Source: Phocicoccus schoeneichii (GTDB lineage Bacteria > Bacillota > Bacilli > Staphylococcales > Salinicoccaceae). Taken from it: 64,000 nucleotides of DNA. Below the pieces are notes generated by a model, which searched no databases, had not been told where the DNA came from, and was given only the letters and a program-made list of their open reading frames with translations. The DNA lies in the NCBI RefSeq assembly GCF_014635565.1, contig NZ_BMDB01000001.1, positions 186,001 to 250,000 of the forward strand, given 5' to 3'. The translations under genes were made by a program, and so were the position numbers. Below, piece by piece: positions 11,602-20,745 of this stretch. Each line of letters starts with the position of its first letter. Within the stretch, counting starts at the first letter, position 1.

Positions 11602-12588
11602 TTGTATGTTTTTATCTTAAAAGTTGCATTAAATTTTTGGCCTCGATATATTTTAGTCGACAAGGAGGAGTTTGCGATTTTTAAGATAAAAAACAGATAC
11701 AAAATTGCATTAGAAGCTCTGAACATTAGATGTAAAAATGAAACAGAATTAGCTCTTGAATTTAAGCGAGTAGTTATCGGTAATCACGGTGAAGAGTTGG
11801 CTCTTAATAAAATTCTCAATAATTTAAAAGTTGAACCGATTATTGTGCAAGATTATTTGTTTGAGGCTAATGACATGGAGTGCCAAATTGACTTACTTCT
11901 CATCTTTCAGAACGAATGTGTGCTAATTGAAGTCAAAAACTATGCGGGTCTATATCGTGTAGAAAACAAGGAGATGTACTTTGCGGCTAGTGGAGAACGA
12001 CTCGTGAAGTCGCCGTTTAGTCAGGTGGAGCGGGCGAAGATGTTGTTGACGCAACTTTTTAAAGAAGAGGGGATTCGACTGTCGATTAGTGAGAAAATTG
12101 TATTCCCGAATGAAGAGTTTTATTTGTATGGAGACACAATTTCGATGCCTAGCGTTTACCACACAACATTTCCTTATTTTATTAAGCAGTTGAATCAGAA
12201 ACGATGTACGCTCGGCGATTATCATCAGGGCATTTTCGAGAAGTTGATGCGGCGCAGATTAGTGAAATCCAAGTATGAGCAGCCGATTGTTGTGGAATAC
12301 GACACATTAGCAAAAGGAATCACCTGCGAGTGTGGCGGATGGATGAAAAGTACAACGCGAATGAAAGTCATGTGCGAAACATGCGGTGCAGATGAAAACA
12401 ACGAATCCGCAATCATGAGAATGACCGAACACTTCATTGCAGTATTTCCAGACAGAACACTCACAGCTACGGAGATTTATTATTGGGTGGATGGGGAGAT
12501 ATCGAAAAGAACCATCACTCGAATCTTAGGTAGAAACTTTGACTCAAAAGGTACGACAAGAGGCAGGCACTTCTTGTATGAAGAGTAG
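11602..12588 (+). CDS. NERD-domain (nuclease-related) protein with C-terminal zinc ribbon
   Basis: The N-terminal half is a NERD domain, a PD-(D/E)xK-like fold: HGEELALNKIL, then QIDLLLIFQNECVLIEVKNYAG, where Asp, Glu and Lys sit in nuclease order. A CxC...CxxC zinc-ribbon-like segment (CECGG...CETCG) follows near residue 240. The final 60 residues look like a small helical, winged-helix-like domain. The function of NERD proteins is not well established. Start is uncertain: the ATG at 11602 has only AAAGG upstream, while a perfect AAGGAGGAG at 11662-11670 is placed for an ATT codon at 11677 (MFKIKNRYK...). The gene interrupts the acnA-plsY order known from S. aureus, so it is probably accessory. 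Confidence 0.8.
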   Translation: MYVFILKVALNFWPRYILVDKEEFAIFKIKNRYKIALEALNIRCKNETELALEFKRVVIGNHGEELALNKILNNLKVEPIIVQDYLFEANDMECQIDLLLIFQNECVLIEVKNYAGLYRVENKEMYFAASGERLVKSPFSQVERAKMLLTQLFKEEGIRLSISEKIVFPNEEFYLYGDTISMPSVYHTTFPYFIKQLNQKRCTLGDYHQGIFEKLMRRRLVKSKYEQPIVVEYDTLAKGITCECGGWMKSTTRMKVMCETCGADENNESAIMRMTEHFIAVFPDRTLTATEIYYWVDGEISKRTITRILGRNFDSKGTTRGRHFLYEE

Positions 12589-12787
12589 TACTCCGTAGAT
12601 ATTTAAATAAAAATTGAAATAGTCGTATTTGGTCAACCGTGTTTATAAAGTTGAGCGGTTGTCCAAATGGCGTGTCTATTCGGACAACCACATTCTAATT
12701 GTTCTTTGATTGTCCAAAACACACAATAGCTTAGGTTATATTGGATCTAATCATATAAAAACTTAAACAAAAAAGAAGTTAAGCGCA

Positions 12788-13396
12788 TCACTTAACTTCT
12801 CGTTTTTTGGTTAGGAAACTGACTTTTGGCTCGGTTCCAAGCTTTATGCGTTTCATATTTGATATGTGTTTAACACTAATCACTACTGCGAGTACGACTG
12901 CGACAATGATCAATGGTACGTCTCTCGTTATCAGTGATACGATTAAAAACACGATTGATGCGGATACTGATGCGAGGCTGACGTATTTAGATGTGTACAG
13001 CACGATGAGGAAAGTTGCGAGCAGGATGATAAAAACAAGTGGTGCGTATGCGAGTATTGCTCCGCCTCCTGTTGCAACTGCTTTTCCTCCTTTAAATTTA
13101 AGGAAGATTGAGTATACATGTCCAATCGCTGCAACTAAACCGAAAAATAGAACAGGGATATCTGAACCTAAGAGTAGGGCGATCCAAACTGGAATTGCGC
13201 CTTTAAATAGGTCACAGATTAAAACAATAATTCCTGCTTTTTTTCCGAGTATTCTAAACGTGTTAGATGTACCGACGTTACCACTACCGTGCGCTCGAAT
13301 GTCTGTATTATAAAACAATTTACCTATAATGAGAGCGAAAGGTATGGAACCAATCAAGTAGCTAAACGCGAACAGTACTATATTTGTAATTAACAT
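12788..13396 (-). CDS. plsY: Glycerol-3-phosphate acyltransferase PlsY
   Basis: Integral membrane acyltransferase that makes lysophosphatidic acid from acyl-phosphate and glycerol-3-phosphate, the first step of phospholipid synthesis. It shows the PlsY motifs SYLIGSIPFAL, the GSGNVGTSNTFRILG loop and KFKGGKAVATGGG. I start at the second ATG (13396), because GAGGTG, the ribosome-binding site, overlaps the first ATG (13408); the result (MLITNIV..., 202 aa) matches the family N-terminus. It is divergent from parE, as in S. aureus. Confidence 0.95.
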   Translation of the reverse strand: MLITNIVLFAFSYLIGSIPFALIIGKLFYNTDIRAHGSGNVGTSNTFRILGKKAGIIVLICDLFKGAIPVWIALLLGSDIPVLFFGLVAAIGHVYSIFLKFKGGKAVATGGGAILAYAPLVFIILLATFLIVLYTSKYVSLASVSASIVFLIVSLITRDVPLIIVAVVLAVVISVKHISNMKRIKLGTEPKVSFLTKKREVK

Positions 13397-13563
13397 GAGA
13401 CACCTCATTTAGTAGTAGGTACTAATATTTTACCATATATTCCGAGTTTGTCATTTATTTATTATAAGTTAACTGTAATATAATTATGTAAACTCTTAGC
13501 TTTTCCATTTTCAATTTGCATTTTTTCAAGATTTCTATAAAATATATAAGAGATGAATAATAA

Positions 13564-13577
13564 CGAACGTACGTTTG
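13564..13577 (+). promoter_or_regulatory. LexA (SOS) box upstream of parE
   Basis: CGAACGTACGTTTG fits the Firmicute SOS box (CGAAC, four bases, GTTYC-type half) with one mismatch. It lies two bases before the AGGAGG ribosome-binding site of parE, the same geometry as the perfect box at 21835. parE-parC belongs to the LexA regulon in B. subtilis and S. aureus, which supports it. Confidence 0.65.
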
Positions 13578-13591
13578 TAGGAGGAACCTTT

Positions 13592-15574
13592 TTGACTAAA
13601 GTAGAAGGCTATTCTGATGATTCGATTCAAATTCTAGAAGGTCTAGATGCAGTTAGAAAAAGACCCGGTATGTATATCGGGTCTACTGATTCTCGTGGGC
13701 TTCATCATTTAGTTTATGAGATTACAGATAATGCTGTAGATGAAATCATCAATGGATATGGTAACGAAATCAATATAACAATCAATAAAGATGAAAGTAT
13801 TACTATTCGTGATAATGGGCGTGGATTACCAACAGGTATGCATAAGAGCGGTAAACCAACGCCCGAAATTATCTTTACTGTGTTGCACGCAGGTGGGAAG
13901 TTTGGTGCTGGTGGTTATAAAACATCCGGAGGACTTCATGGTGTGGGTGCTTCAGTTGTTAACGCACTTTCTGAATGGTTGAGAGTAACGATTTACAGAG
14001 ATGGTAAAAAGTTAGAGATAGCATTTAAAGATGGCGGCAAGCTCGATAAACCACTTAAAGTTATTGGTAATACAAATCAATCAGGAACTGAAGTTACGTT
14101 TAAACCTGACCCTAAAATATTTAAATCAGGGACTTTCTTTAATTTTGAAACAATTCTAGAACGTATGCGAGAGTCTGCGTTCTTAGAAAAAGTACTGAAA
14201 GTGACTATTAATGACGCGCGTACTGGCAACACTGAAACGTTCCATTATGAAGAAGGACTCAGTGCATTTATTAAGTTTCTGAACGAAGGTAAAGACGCGA
14301 TTGGTAACATCGTGTCATTTTCTGGAGAGTACAATGAAATGAAACTAGATGTTGCCTTCCAGTACAACGATCAATATTCTGAAACGATTATGAGTTTCGT
14401 AAACAATGTCCGCACAAAAGACGGTGGGACACATGAAGTTGGATTCAAAACATCATTCACACGTATCTTTAATGAGTACGCACGTAAGATTGGTGAATTA
14501 AAAGATAAAGACAAGAACCTCGACGGAAACGACATCAGAGAAGGATTGACAGCAATCATATCGGTTAAAATCCCAGAGGATCTCTTACAATTTGAGGGTC
14601 AAACTAAAAGTAAACTAGGTACCCCTGAAGCGAGACAACTTTTAGACAGCGTCTTAGCTGAAAACTTGCCATACATTCTAGAAGAGAACGGGGTTTTATC
14701 TTCACAACTCGTTAAAAAGGCGCTGAAAGCACGTCAGGTAAGAGAGGCTGCCCGAAAAGCACGTGAAGAGGCACGTACAGGTAAAAAGAATAAACGTGCG
14801 AGTACGTTGCTTTCTGGTAAGCTGACACCTGCTCAAAGTAAAAATGCGAAAAAGAATGAGTTATTCCTTGTAGAAGGGGACTCAGCAGGTGGTTCGGCAA
14901 AACTCGGACGTGACCGTAAATTCCAAGCAATCTTGCCACTACGCGGTAAAGTCATCAATACAGAGCGTGCACGTTTTGAAGACATATTTAAAAATGAAGA
15001 GATCAACACAATCATTCACACAATTGGTGCGGGTGTTGGAAATGAATTTAAGATTGAAGACGTTAACTATGACAAGGTCATCATCATGACGGATGCCGAC
15101 ACCGATGGTGCGCACATTCAAGTCTTACTTCTCACATTCTTTTTCAATTACATGCGACCTTTATTTGAAGCTGGAAAAATTTACATCGCGATGCCTCCAT
15201 TATTCCAGTTAAAGAAGAAACAAAACAAAAAGACCATTGTAAAATATGTCTGGACGGAAGAAGAGTTAGAAGTTGAACGCGAGAAACTGGGTAAAGGTGT
15301 AGAACTTCAACGCTACAAAGGTCTAGGGGAAATGATGGCAGGACAACTTTGGGATACGACGATGAACCCAGAGACACGTACGCTTGTTCAAGTCTTAATT
15401 GACGACGATGCACTGTCATCTAAACGTGTAACAACTTTAATGGGTGACAACGTTGAAATTCGTCGTAATTGGATTGAATCAAACGTGAGCTTCACGCTAG
15501 AAGATGAAAAATCAATGCTAGACAGAAATATGGACGTAATTGATGAAAGCGAGGAAGAGTTACATGATGCATGA
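13592..15574 (+). CDS. parE: DNA topoisomerase IV subunit B
   Basis: ATPase subunit of topoisomerase IV, which decatenates daughter chromosomes. The GHKL ATPase core is clear (VYEITDNAVDEI, the DNGRG loop, GGLHGVGASVVNALS). The TOPRIM metal motifs are EGDSAGGSA and DADTDGAH. I start at TTG 13592, because AGGAGG lies seven bases upstream and MTKVEGYSDDSIQILEGL matches other ParE N-termini. The ATG at 13553 lies before the LexA box and has no ribosome-binding site. Product 660 aa. The 3' end overlaps parC by 11 bases. Confidence 0.97.
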   Translation: MTKVEGYSDDSIQILEGLDAVRKRPGMYIGSTDSRGLHHLVYEITDNAVDEIINGYGNEINITINKDESITIRDNGRGLPTGMHKSGKPTPEIIFTVLHAGGKFGAGGYKTSGGLHGVGASVVNALSEWLRVTIYRDGKKLEIAFKDGGKLDKPLKVIGNTNQSGTEVTFKPDPKIFKSGTFFNFETILERMRESAFLEKVLKVTINDARTGNTETFHYEEGLSAFIKFLNEGKDAIGNIVSFSGEYNEMKLDVAFQYNDQYSETIMSFVNNVRTKDGGTHEVGFKTSFTRIFNEYARKIGELKDKDKNLDGNDIREGLTAIISVKIPEDLLQFEGQTKSKLGTPEARQLLDSVLAENLPYILEENGVLSSQLVKKALKARQVREAARKAREEARTGKKNKRASTLLSGKLTPAQSKNAKKNELFLVEGDSAGGSAKLGRDRKFQAILPLRGKVINTERARFEDIFKNEEINTIIHTIGAGVGNEFKIEDVNYDKVIIMTDADTDGAHIQVLLLTFFFNYMRPLFEAGKIYIAMPPLFQLKKKQNKKTIVKYVWTEEELEVEREKLGKGVELQRYKGLGEMMAGQLWDTTMNPETRTLVQVLIDDDALSSKRVTTLMGDNVEIRRNWIESNVSFTLEDEKSMLDRNMDVIDESEEELHDA

Positions 15575-17981
15575 TCAAATTCAACAACTAAAACTTGAAG
15601 ATGTAATTGGAGATCGCTTTGGTAGATATAGTAAATACGTCATCCAAGATCGTGCGATTCCTGACGTACGTGACGGATTAAAACCAGTACAGCGCAGAAT
15701 TTTATTTGCAATGTATAAAGATGGAAATACATTCGATAAAAACTTCAGAAAGTCTGCGAAAACAGTTGGTAACGTAATTGGTAACTACCACCCACATGGT
15801 GAATCAAGTATCTATGACGCAATGGTACGTCTCGGGCAGGACTGGAAAATGCGTGAAGAATTAATTTTAATTCATGGTAACAAAGGTTCGGTGGACGGAG
15901 ACCCAGCAGCAGCGATGCGTTATACAGAAGCAAAACTCTCTAAGTTATCTGGTCTTCTATTAGATGATATTAACAAAGAGACTGTTGATTTTATCAACAA
16001 CTTCGATGATACAGAGGTAGAGCCTACGGTGCTTCCAGCGAAATTCCCAAACTTACTTGTTAACGGTACGACAGGGATTTCTGCTGGATACGCAACGGAT
16101 ATCCCCCCACATAATCTTGGTGAAGTGATTGAAGCAACATTAAAATTAATCGATAAACCGAGCGTGTCTCTAGATGAACTTCTAGAAATCATGCCTGGAC
16201 CAGATTTCCCAACTGGAGGTATTATCCAAGGTAAAAAAGAGCTTAAAAAAGCGTATGAGACAGGAAAAGGGCGTGTCATTGTCCGTTCTAGATTGCGTGT
16301 CGAAGATGCGAGAGGAAATAAACAGCTCATCATCATCGAAGAAATTCCATTCGAAGTGAACAAAGCAAACCTCGTTAAGAAAATCGATGAAATCATCTTC
16401 GACAAAAAAGTAGACGGTATGATTGAAGTGCGTGACGAAACAGATAGAGAAGGTCTCCGCATAGTGATTGAGGTGCGTAAAGATGCGAACATCCATGCGA
16501 TTCAGTCGTACTTACTCATGAAGACGGACCTGCAAGTGTCTTATAACTTCAACATGGTTGCGATCGATGAGCGTGCACCAAAACTTCTTGGTCTAAAAGC
16601 AATTTTAAACGCTTATGTTGCTCATCAAAAAGATGTGGTCACGCGTCGTTCTAAATACATGTTAAATCACGCAGAAAAACGCATGCATATCATCGAAGGT
16701 TTGATTCGTGCGTTATCCGTACTCGATGAAGTGATCCGCATCATCAGAGAATCACAAAACAAAAAAGATGCAAAAGAAAACTTAATTGCTGCATTTGACT
16801 TCACTGAAGCTCAAGCTGAAGCGATTGTTATGCTTCAACTGTATCGTTTAACGAATACAGATATTGTTGAGCTTGAAACAGAACACAGCGAACTCGAGTA
16901 TGAAATCAATCAGCTAAAAGAAATTTTATCAAACGATAAAAAACTGATGTCTGTCATCAAGCGTGAACTCAAAAATGTAAAAAAAGAATTTACTACAGCA
17001 CGTAGAACAGATATCGAAGACAAAATCGAATCACTAGATGTATCTAAAGAAATGCTGATCGCAAAAGAAGATACAGTAGTGACACTGACAAAGGAAGGAT
17101 ATGTTAAACGCACGAGTCTCCGGAGTTACAATGCATCAAGTCCTCATGAGCTTGGTATGCGCGAAGGGGATAATCCACTCTTTATTGGTATGTCACATAC
17201 ATTAGAGCAACTGCTCGTCTTTACGAACTATGGAAACTATATGATTATTCCGGTTCACAGTCTTGAGGATATTAGATGGAAAGATGTGGGGCAGCATTTA
17301 TCGTCCCGTTTTAATTTAAAGCATGGAGAAGAACCGATATTTGCAACGACAGTCGAGAAATTCGATAAAAATATCCGTGTTGTGATGGCAACTAAACATG
17401 GCCAAGTGAAACAGACCGCTCTCAGCAGATTTGAAGCGACACGTATTTCACGACCAATTGTTAATATTAAACTTAAAAATGATGACGAAGTCATCGGCAT
17501 CTCTATGTCAAATTCAGACAATGACACTTTGCTCTTCGTTACAGAAAAAGGATTAACCCTTAAGTATCCGGTAAGAGAAGTATCACAGACAGGGTTGAAG
17601 TCACAAGGCGTTAAGGCAATTAATCTTAAAGCGGATGATAAATTAGTCTTCGGGGAACGTATTCCTATAGAAGGCAATCTCGTGACTGTATCGAACAGAG
17701 GCGCGGTCAAACGCACGAACCTTGATATATTTGAAACAGGCGCAAGAGCACAAGTTGGTTCTATGCTATATAAAGATATTAAGTCAAAACCTCATAGAAT
17801 TGTTGCAGTGTCAGTAATTGCTTTAGGAGAAGACACGGTTGTAGAAATGATGTCGGAAAGAAACACTCACACCCTACGTGCCAATGAAGTACGACTCAGC
17901 GGAAAATATGCCAACGGCTCTTTTGTCGTCGATGAAGACACGTTCGGTGTGATAACAAGCGTGCACTTCAGCATCATATAA
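15564..17981 (+). CDS. parC: DNA topoisomerase IV subunit A
   Basis: DNA-cleaving subunit of topoisomerase IV; active-site Tyr120 in AAMRYTEAK. The quinolone-determining region reads HPHGESSIYDAM. The position equal to S. aureus Ser80 is Ser and that equal to Glu84 is Asp, as in several susceptible staphylococci, so no resistance change is visible. The C-terminal beta-pinwheel repeats are present. I start at ATG 15564 (805 aa), preceded by GAGGAAGAG; the frame is open upstream but inside parE. The last 130 bases become GC-richer, and the stop is followed almost at once by a truncated alsT. Confidence 0.97.
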   Translation: MMHDQIQQLKLEDVIGDRFGRYSKYVIQDRAIPDVRDGLKPVQRRILFAMYKDGNTFDKNFRKSAKTVGNVIGNYHPHGESSIYDAMVRLGQDWKMREELILIHGNKGSVDGDPAAAMRYTEAKLSKLSGLLLDDINKETVDFINNFDDTEVEPTVLPAKFPNLLVNGTTGISAGYATDIPPHNLGEVIEATLKLIDKPSVSLDELLEIMPGPDFPTGGIIQGKKELKKAYETGKGRVIVRSRLRVEDARGNKQLIIIEEIPFEVNKANLVKKIDEIIFDKKVDGMIEVRDETDREGLRIVIEVRKDANIHAIQSYLLMKTDLQVSYNFNMVAIDERAPKLLGLKAILNAYVAHQKDVVTRRSKYMLNHAEKRMHIIEGLIRALSVLDEVIRIIRESQNKKDAKENLIAAFDFTEAQAEAIVMLQLYRLTNTDIVELETEHSELEYEINQLKEILSNDKKLMSVIKRELKNVKKEFTTARRTDIEDKIESLDVSKEMLIAKEDTVVTLTKEGYVKRTSLRSYNASSPHELGMREGDNPLFIGMSHTLEQLLVFTNYGNYMIIPVHSLEDIRWKDVGQHLSSRFNLKHGEEPIFATTVEKFDKNIRVVMATKHGQVKQTALSRFEATRISRPIVNIKLKNDDEVIGISMSNSDNDTLLFVTEKGLTLKYPVREVSQTGLKSQGVKAINLKADDKLVFGERIPIEGNLVTVSNRGAVKRTNLDIFETGARAQVGSMLYKDIKSKPHRIVAVSVIALGEDTVVEMMSERNTHTLRANEVRLSGKYANGSFVVDEDTFGVITSVHFSII

Positions 17982-18001
17982 ACAATATATATAGGATAGA
18001 T

Positions 18002-18907
18002 GCAGCGACCGCTTTCTTTGAAGCAATGCTCGCCCAGGTGTATAAAGTACGCGATAAAGAATCTGGCTTCCGAGGCGGACCTGCCTACTATATGACAAAA
18101 GGACTCAATCAAAAAGGGATCGGCTACCTATTTGCGGTACTGATGACGATTACGTTTGGAATTGTTTTTGTGATGTTGCAGTCTAACACGATTGCCAATG
18201 CCTATGATGAAGCTTTCAGAGTGAATACGACGGTGAGCGGTATTATTGTTGCGATTCTTGTCGGGCTAGTCATTTTTGGTGGCGCGAAATCAATAGCTAA
18301 GGTAGCAACAGTCATCGTTCCGGTTATGGCAGCGTTATACTTAATCTTGGTGATAGTCGTATTAGTCATGAACTACGATATGATACTGCCGATGTTGCAG
18401 ACGATTGTAATGAATGCCTTCGGATTTGAAGAAGCATCCGGAGGAGCGATTGGTGCTGCCATTATAAACGGCTTCCAACGCGAACTATTATCAAATGAAG
18501 CAGGTATGGGCTCAGCGCCGAACGCTGCAGCGTCAGCTGCCGTCCGTCATCCAGTTCAGCAAGGACTGATCCAGTCGCTAGGTGTCTACTTCGATACGAT
18601 TATCGTATGTACAGCAACGGCGATTGTGATATTGATGTATACAGACTTAAGCTTCGGTGCCATACTCGGTGTTCAGTTAGTGTGGACGCTGGCCGACCTC
18701 TTTATGGCCGTCCTTGCGATTATCAACTTAATGATGGTTGTCGCACTGAGTCCATTAGTGTTTGAGCTGATGAGAGATTATAACGCACAAAAAGACAGAG
18801 GAGACTCTCCGATTTTTTATACGAAAAATATCACTTACCCATTGCCTGAAGACAATGAGTGGGGGGATGAGGATTATCGTAAATATAGTCCAAAAGAGGA
18901 TAAGTAA
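18002..18907 (+). pseudogene. alsT: Truncated sodium:alanine/amino-acid symporter (AGCS family)
   Basis: About 301 codons matching the C-terminal two thirds of an AGCS carrier: AATAFFEAMLAQVYK, the GGPAYYMTKGL loop, then NGFQRELLSNEAGMGSAPNA and several membrane helices. Family members are about 450-490 aa, so roughly 150-170 N-terminal residues are missing. Similarity begins about 20 bases after the parC stop, with no ribosome-binding site or start signal before the first Met codon (18026). In S. aureus an intact alsT follows parC, so this looks like an internal deletion that joined parC to the middle of alsT. The segment is clearly GC-richer than its surroundings (two 60-base blocks counted at 55%). 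Translation is unlikely. Confidence 0.85.
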
Positions 18908-18933
18908 AGTAGATTTGAATTTTAGGATATTTA

Positions 18934-18970
18934 AAAACTGCCCTTAATCGCATAGCGGGGGCAGTTTTTT
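18934..18970 (+). terminator. Terminator after the parE-parC-alsT unit
   Basis: Ten-base stem AAAACTGCCC / GGGCAGTTTT with a 15-base loop and a T tail. Confidence 0.8.
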
Positions 18971-19377
18971 AATGAGTGTAGTATTTGATAATTAGGGACT
19001 TAGTAATAAACAAAAGGATGATGAGACATATTAAAATAACTGTAATAATCTAGTGAAATAAATGGAAAGGGATGGGGAATACTTTAACCCCATCCTTTTT
19101 TATTAATTAACTTTTTTAATCATAGTATATGATATTTTGCGCTGTTTTAGACGATAATTTGTACTATAATCGAGAAGTTGCAATAAAATCGGTGTTTGTC
19201 TTATATCGTTGTGTACTGTACCTGTAAATGAGTAATTTCTTTGTCTTGTCTGCTGAGGACAGTATATTTTTTCACGTCTTGAGTGAAAAACAGGGCGGAT
19301 TCTAAGTGTGTCAACACTCACAGTATTTATAAAAATTGAATACTGTAATTATTTTAAAACATTTTGGAGGCTTTATA
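18971..19377. other. Gene-free stretch between alsT remnant and brnQ
   Basis: About 400 bases without a recognisable gene. It holds a terminator-like hairpin (arms GGATGGGG at 19070-19077 and CCCCATCC at 19088-19095, T run to 19101) and an eight-base inverted repeat ACAGTATT / AATACTGT at 19320-19327 and 19339-19346, just before the brnQ ribosome-binding site. A 72-codon GTG-started ORF runs on the minus strand (19103-19321) and would end at the hairpin. It shows no family pattern and I do not accept it as a gene. Confidence 0.6.
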
Positions 19378-20697
19378 GTGAAACGATTCAATGTTTTATT
19401 TATAGGATTTATGCTTTTTTCTTTATTTTTCGGCGCTGGTAATCTTATTTTCCCGCCTCTGTTAGGCTCTGAATCCGGGGATAATTTTGGACCTGCGATT
19501 ACTGGTTTTCTCATCACTGGTGTTCTGTTACCGTTTATGGCCGTTATGGCTGTAGCACTGGAAGATAATGGCTTAATCTCCATGGGAAGCCGTGTGCATT
19601 ACTTTTTTGGTATTGTCTTTGCAATCATAATCTACCTTTCTATTGGTGCTTTTTATGGCATTCCCCGTGCTTCGAGCGTCGCTTATGAATTAGGGTTCAA
19701 TCAAATGTTTAATATTGATGACAGTTGGGGTATCTTTGTATTTTCACTGATATTTTTCACTATTACATATTTAATTAGTTTAAATCCAAAGAAAATTGTG
19801 AATCGCATTGGTCAATATCTGACGCCTCTTTTACTGCTTGTTTTAGCTGTGCTTGTCATCCAATCATTTCTGTCGTTTGAGAACGTTTCTTCACCAGTTT
19901 CTGAAAAGTACGCCTCATCGCCTTTCTTTACCGGAATCCTGGAAGGATATTTCACAATGGACGCGGTCGCGGCCTTGGCATTCGGAATTGTTATCATCAA
20001 TGCATTGAAAGATAAAGATGCAGTATCCAAAAGCGAGCTTGTCAAGGGCACACTTGTCTCTGCTCTTGTAGCCGGTACAGGTCTCGTTGCGGTTTATTTT
20101 TCATTAGGTTGGATTGGTCGTGTGATCCCAGGGGAGACTAACTTTAAAAACGGAGCTGAAATATTAACATATGCATCAGATATCTTATTCGTTACGAGCG
20201 GCAATATTTTGTTTGGTCTTATCGTCATGCTCGCATGTCTCACGACATGCGTCGGACTCATTAATGCCTGCTCAAGTTTTTTTAACGAAATTTATCCAAA
20301 GTTGTCTTATTCAAACTATGTTACTATTTTTGTCATCATCGGATTACTCGTATCTAACTTAGGTTTAAATATGATCCTGCTTGTAGCAGTGCCTTTATTG
20401 AGTTTCATATATCCCATTGCGATTGTTCTGATTGTACTTAGTTTGTTAGAGCATGTGACTAGAAAAAGCAAAACAATGTTCCAGTTGGCGGTAGCTGTGA
20501 CCGCTTTTTATGCACTGTATGAGGCACTCTCTAGCATCGGGTTAGAACTGGAATTCTTCACCAGTCTACTCGATATCACTCCTTTCTTCGAACAAGGACT
20601 CGGCTGGGTGCTTCCCGCTTTTCTTGCCGCTTTGATTGGTTATGGAATAGATATACTTAAGAACAAGCCAATTGATGACATAGAGGAGAATCCATAA
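19378..20697 (+). CDS. brnQ: Branched-chain amino acid carrier BrnQ (copy 1)
   Basis: Sodium-coupled importer of Leu/Ile/Val (LIVCS family) with about twelve membrane segments. The family opening FGAGNLIFPPLLG and the ACLTTCVGLINACSSFF segment are present. I start at GTG 19378, nine bases after TTTTGGAGG, giving MKRFNVLFIGFML (439 aa); the upstream ATG at 19336 has no such signal. It shares the family core with the second copy at 42472-43794 but is clearly diverged, and is itself GC-richer in places than its neighbours. A strong terminator follows. Confidence 0.92.
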   Translation: MKRFNVLFIGFMLFSLFFGAGNLIFPPLLGSESGDNFGPAITGFLITGVLLPFMAVMAVALEDNGLISMGSRVHYFFGIVFAIIIYLSIGAFYGIPRASSVAYELGFNQMFNIDDSWGIFVFSLIFFTITYLISLNPKKIVNRIGQYLTPLLLLVLAVLVIQSFLSFENVSSPVSEKYASSPFFTGILEGYFTMDAVAALAFGIVIINALKDKDAVSKSELVKGTLVSALVAGTGLVAVYFSLGWIGRVIPGETNFKNGAEILTYASDILFVTSGNILFGLIVMLACLTTCVGLINACSSFFNEIYPKLSYSNYVTIFVIIGLLVSNLGLNMILLVAVPLLSFIYPIAIVLIVLSLLEHVTRKSKTMFQLAVAVTAFYALYEALSSIGLELEFFTSLLDITPFFEQGLGWVLPAFLAALIGYGIDILKNKPIDDIEENP

Positions 20698-20704
20698 ATA
20701 TAAA

Positions 20705-20745
20705 AAATCCCGGAGTGCACTTGTGCACTACCGGGATTATTTTAT
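20705..20745. terminator. Convergent terminator (brnQ / DUF1002 gene)
   Basis: Fourteen-base stem ATCCCGGAGTGCAC paired with GTGCACT-A-CCGGGAT (one bulged A), flanked by A and T runs, so it works in both directions. Confidence 0.88.

Noticed and set aside
12657-12689. Inverted repeat GGTTGTCC / GGACAACC in the gap after the NERD gene
   Set aside because: Eight-base arms with a 17-base loop and no T run; neither a terminator nor a mobile-element end. The rest of the 199-base gap shows nothing.
15800-15830. Asp85 in ParC at the quinolone-resistance position
   Set aside because: Asp replaces Glu of S. aureus, but Asp is the normal residue in other susceptible staphylococci; the key Ser is unchanged.
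19103-19321. 72-codon GTG-started ORF on the minus strand between alsT remnant and brnQ
   Set aside because: It would end neatly at a hairpin, but there is no ribosome-binding site and no recognisable pattern; kept only as a note.
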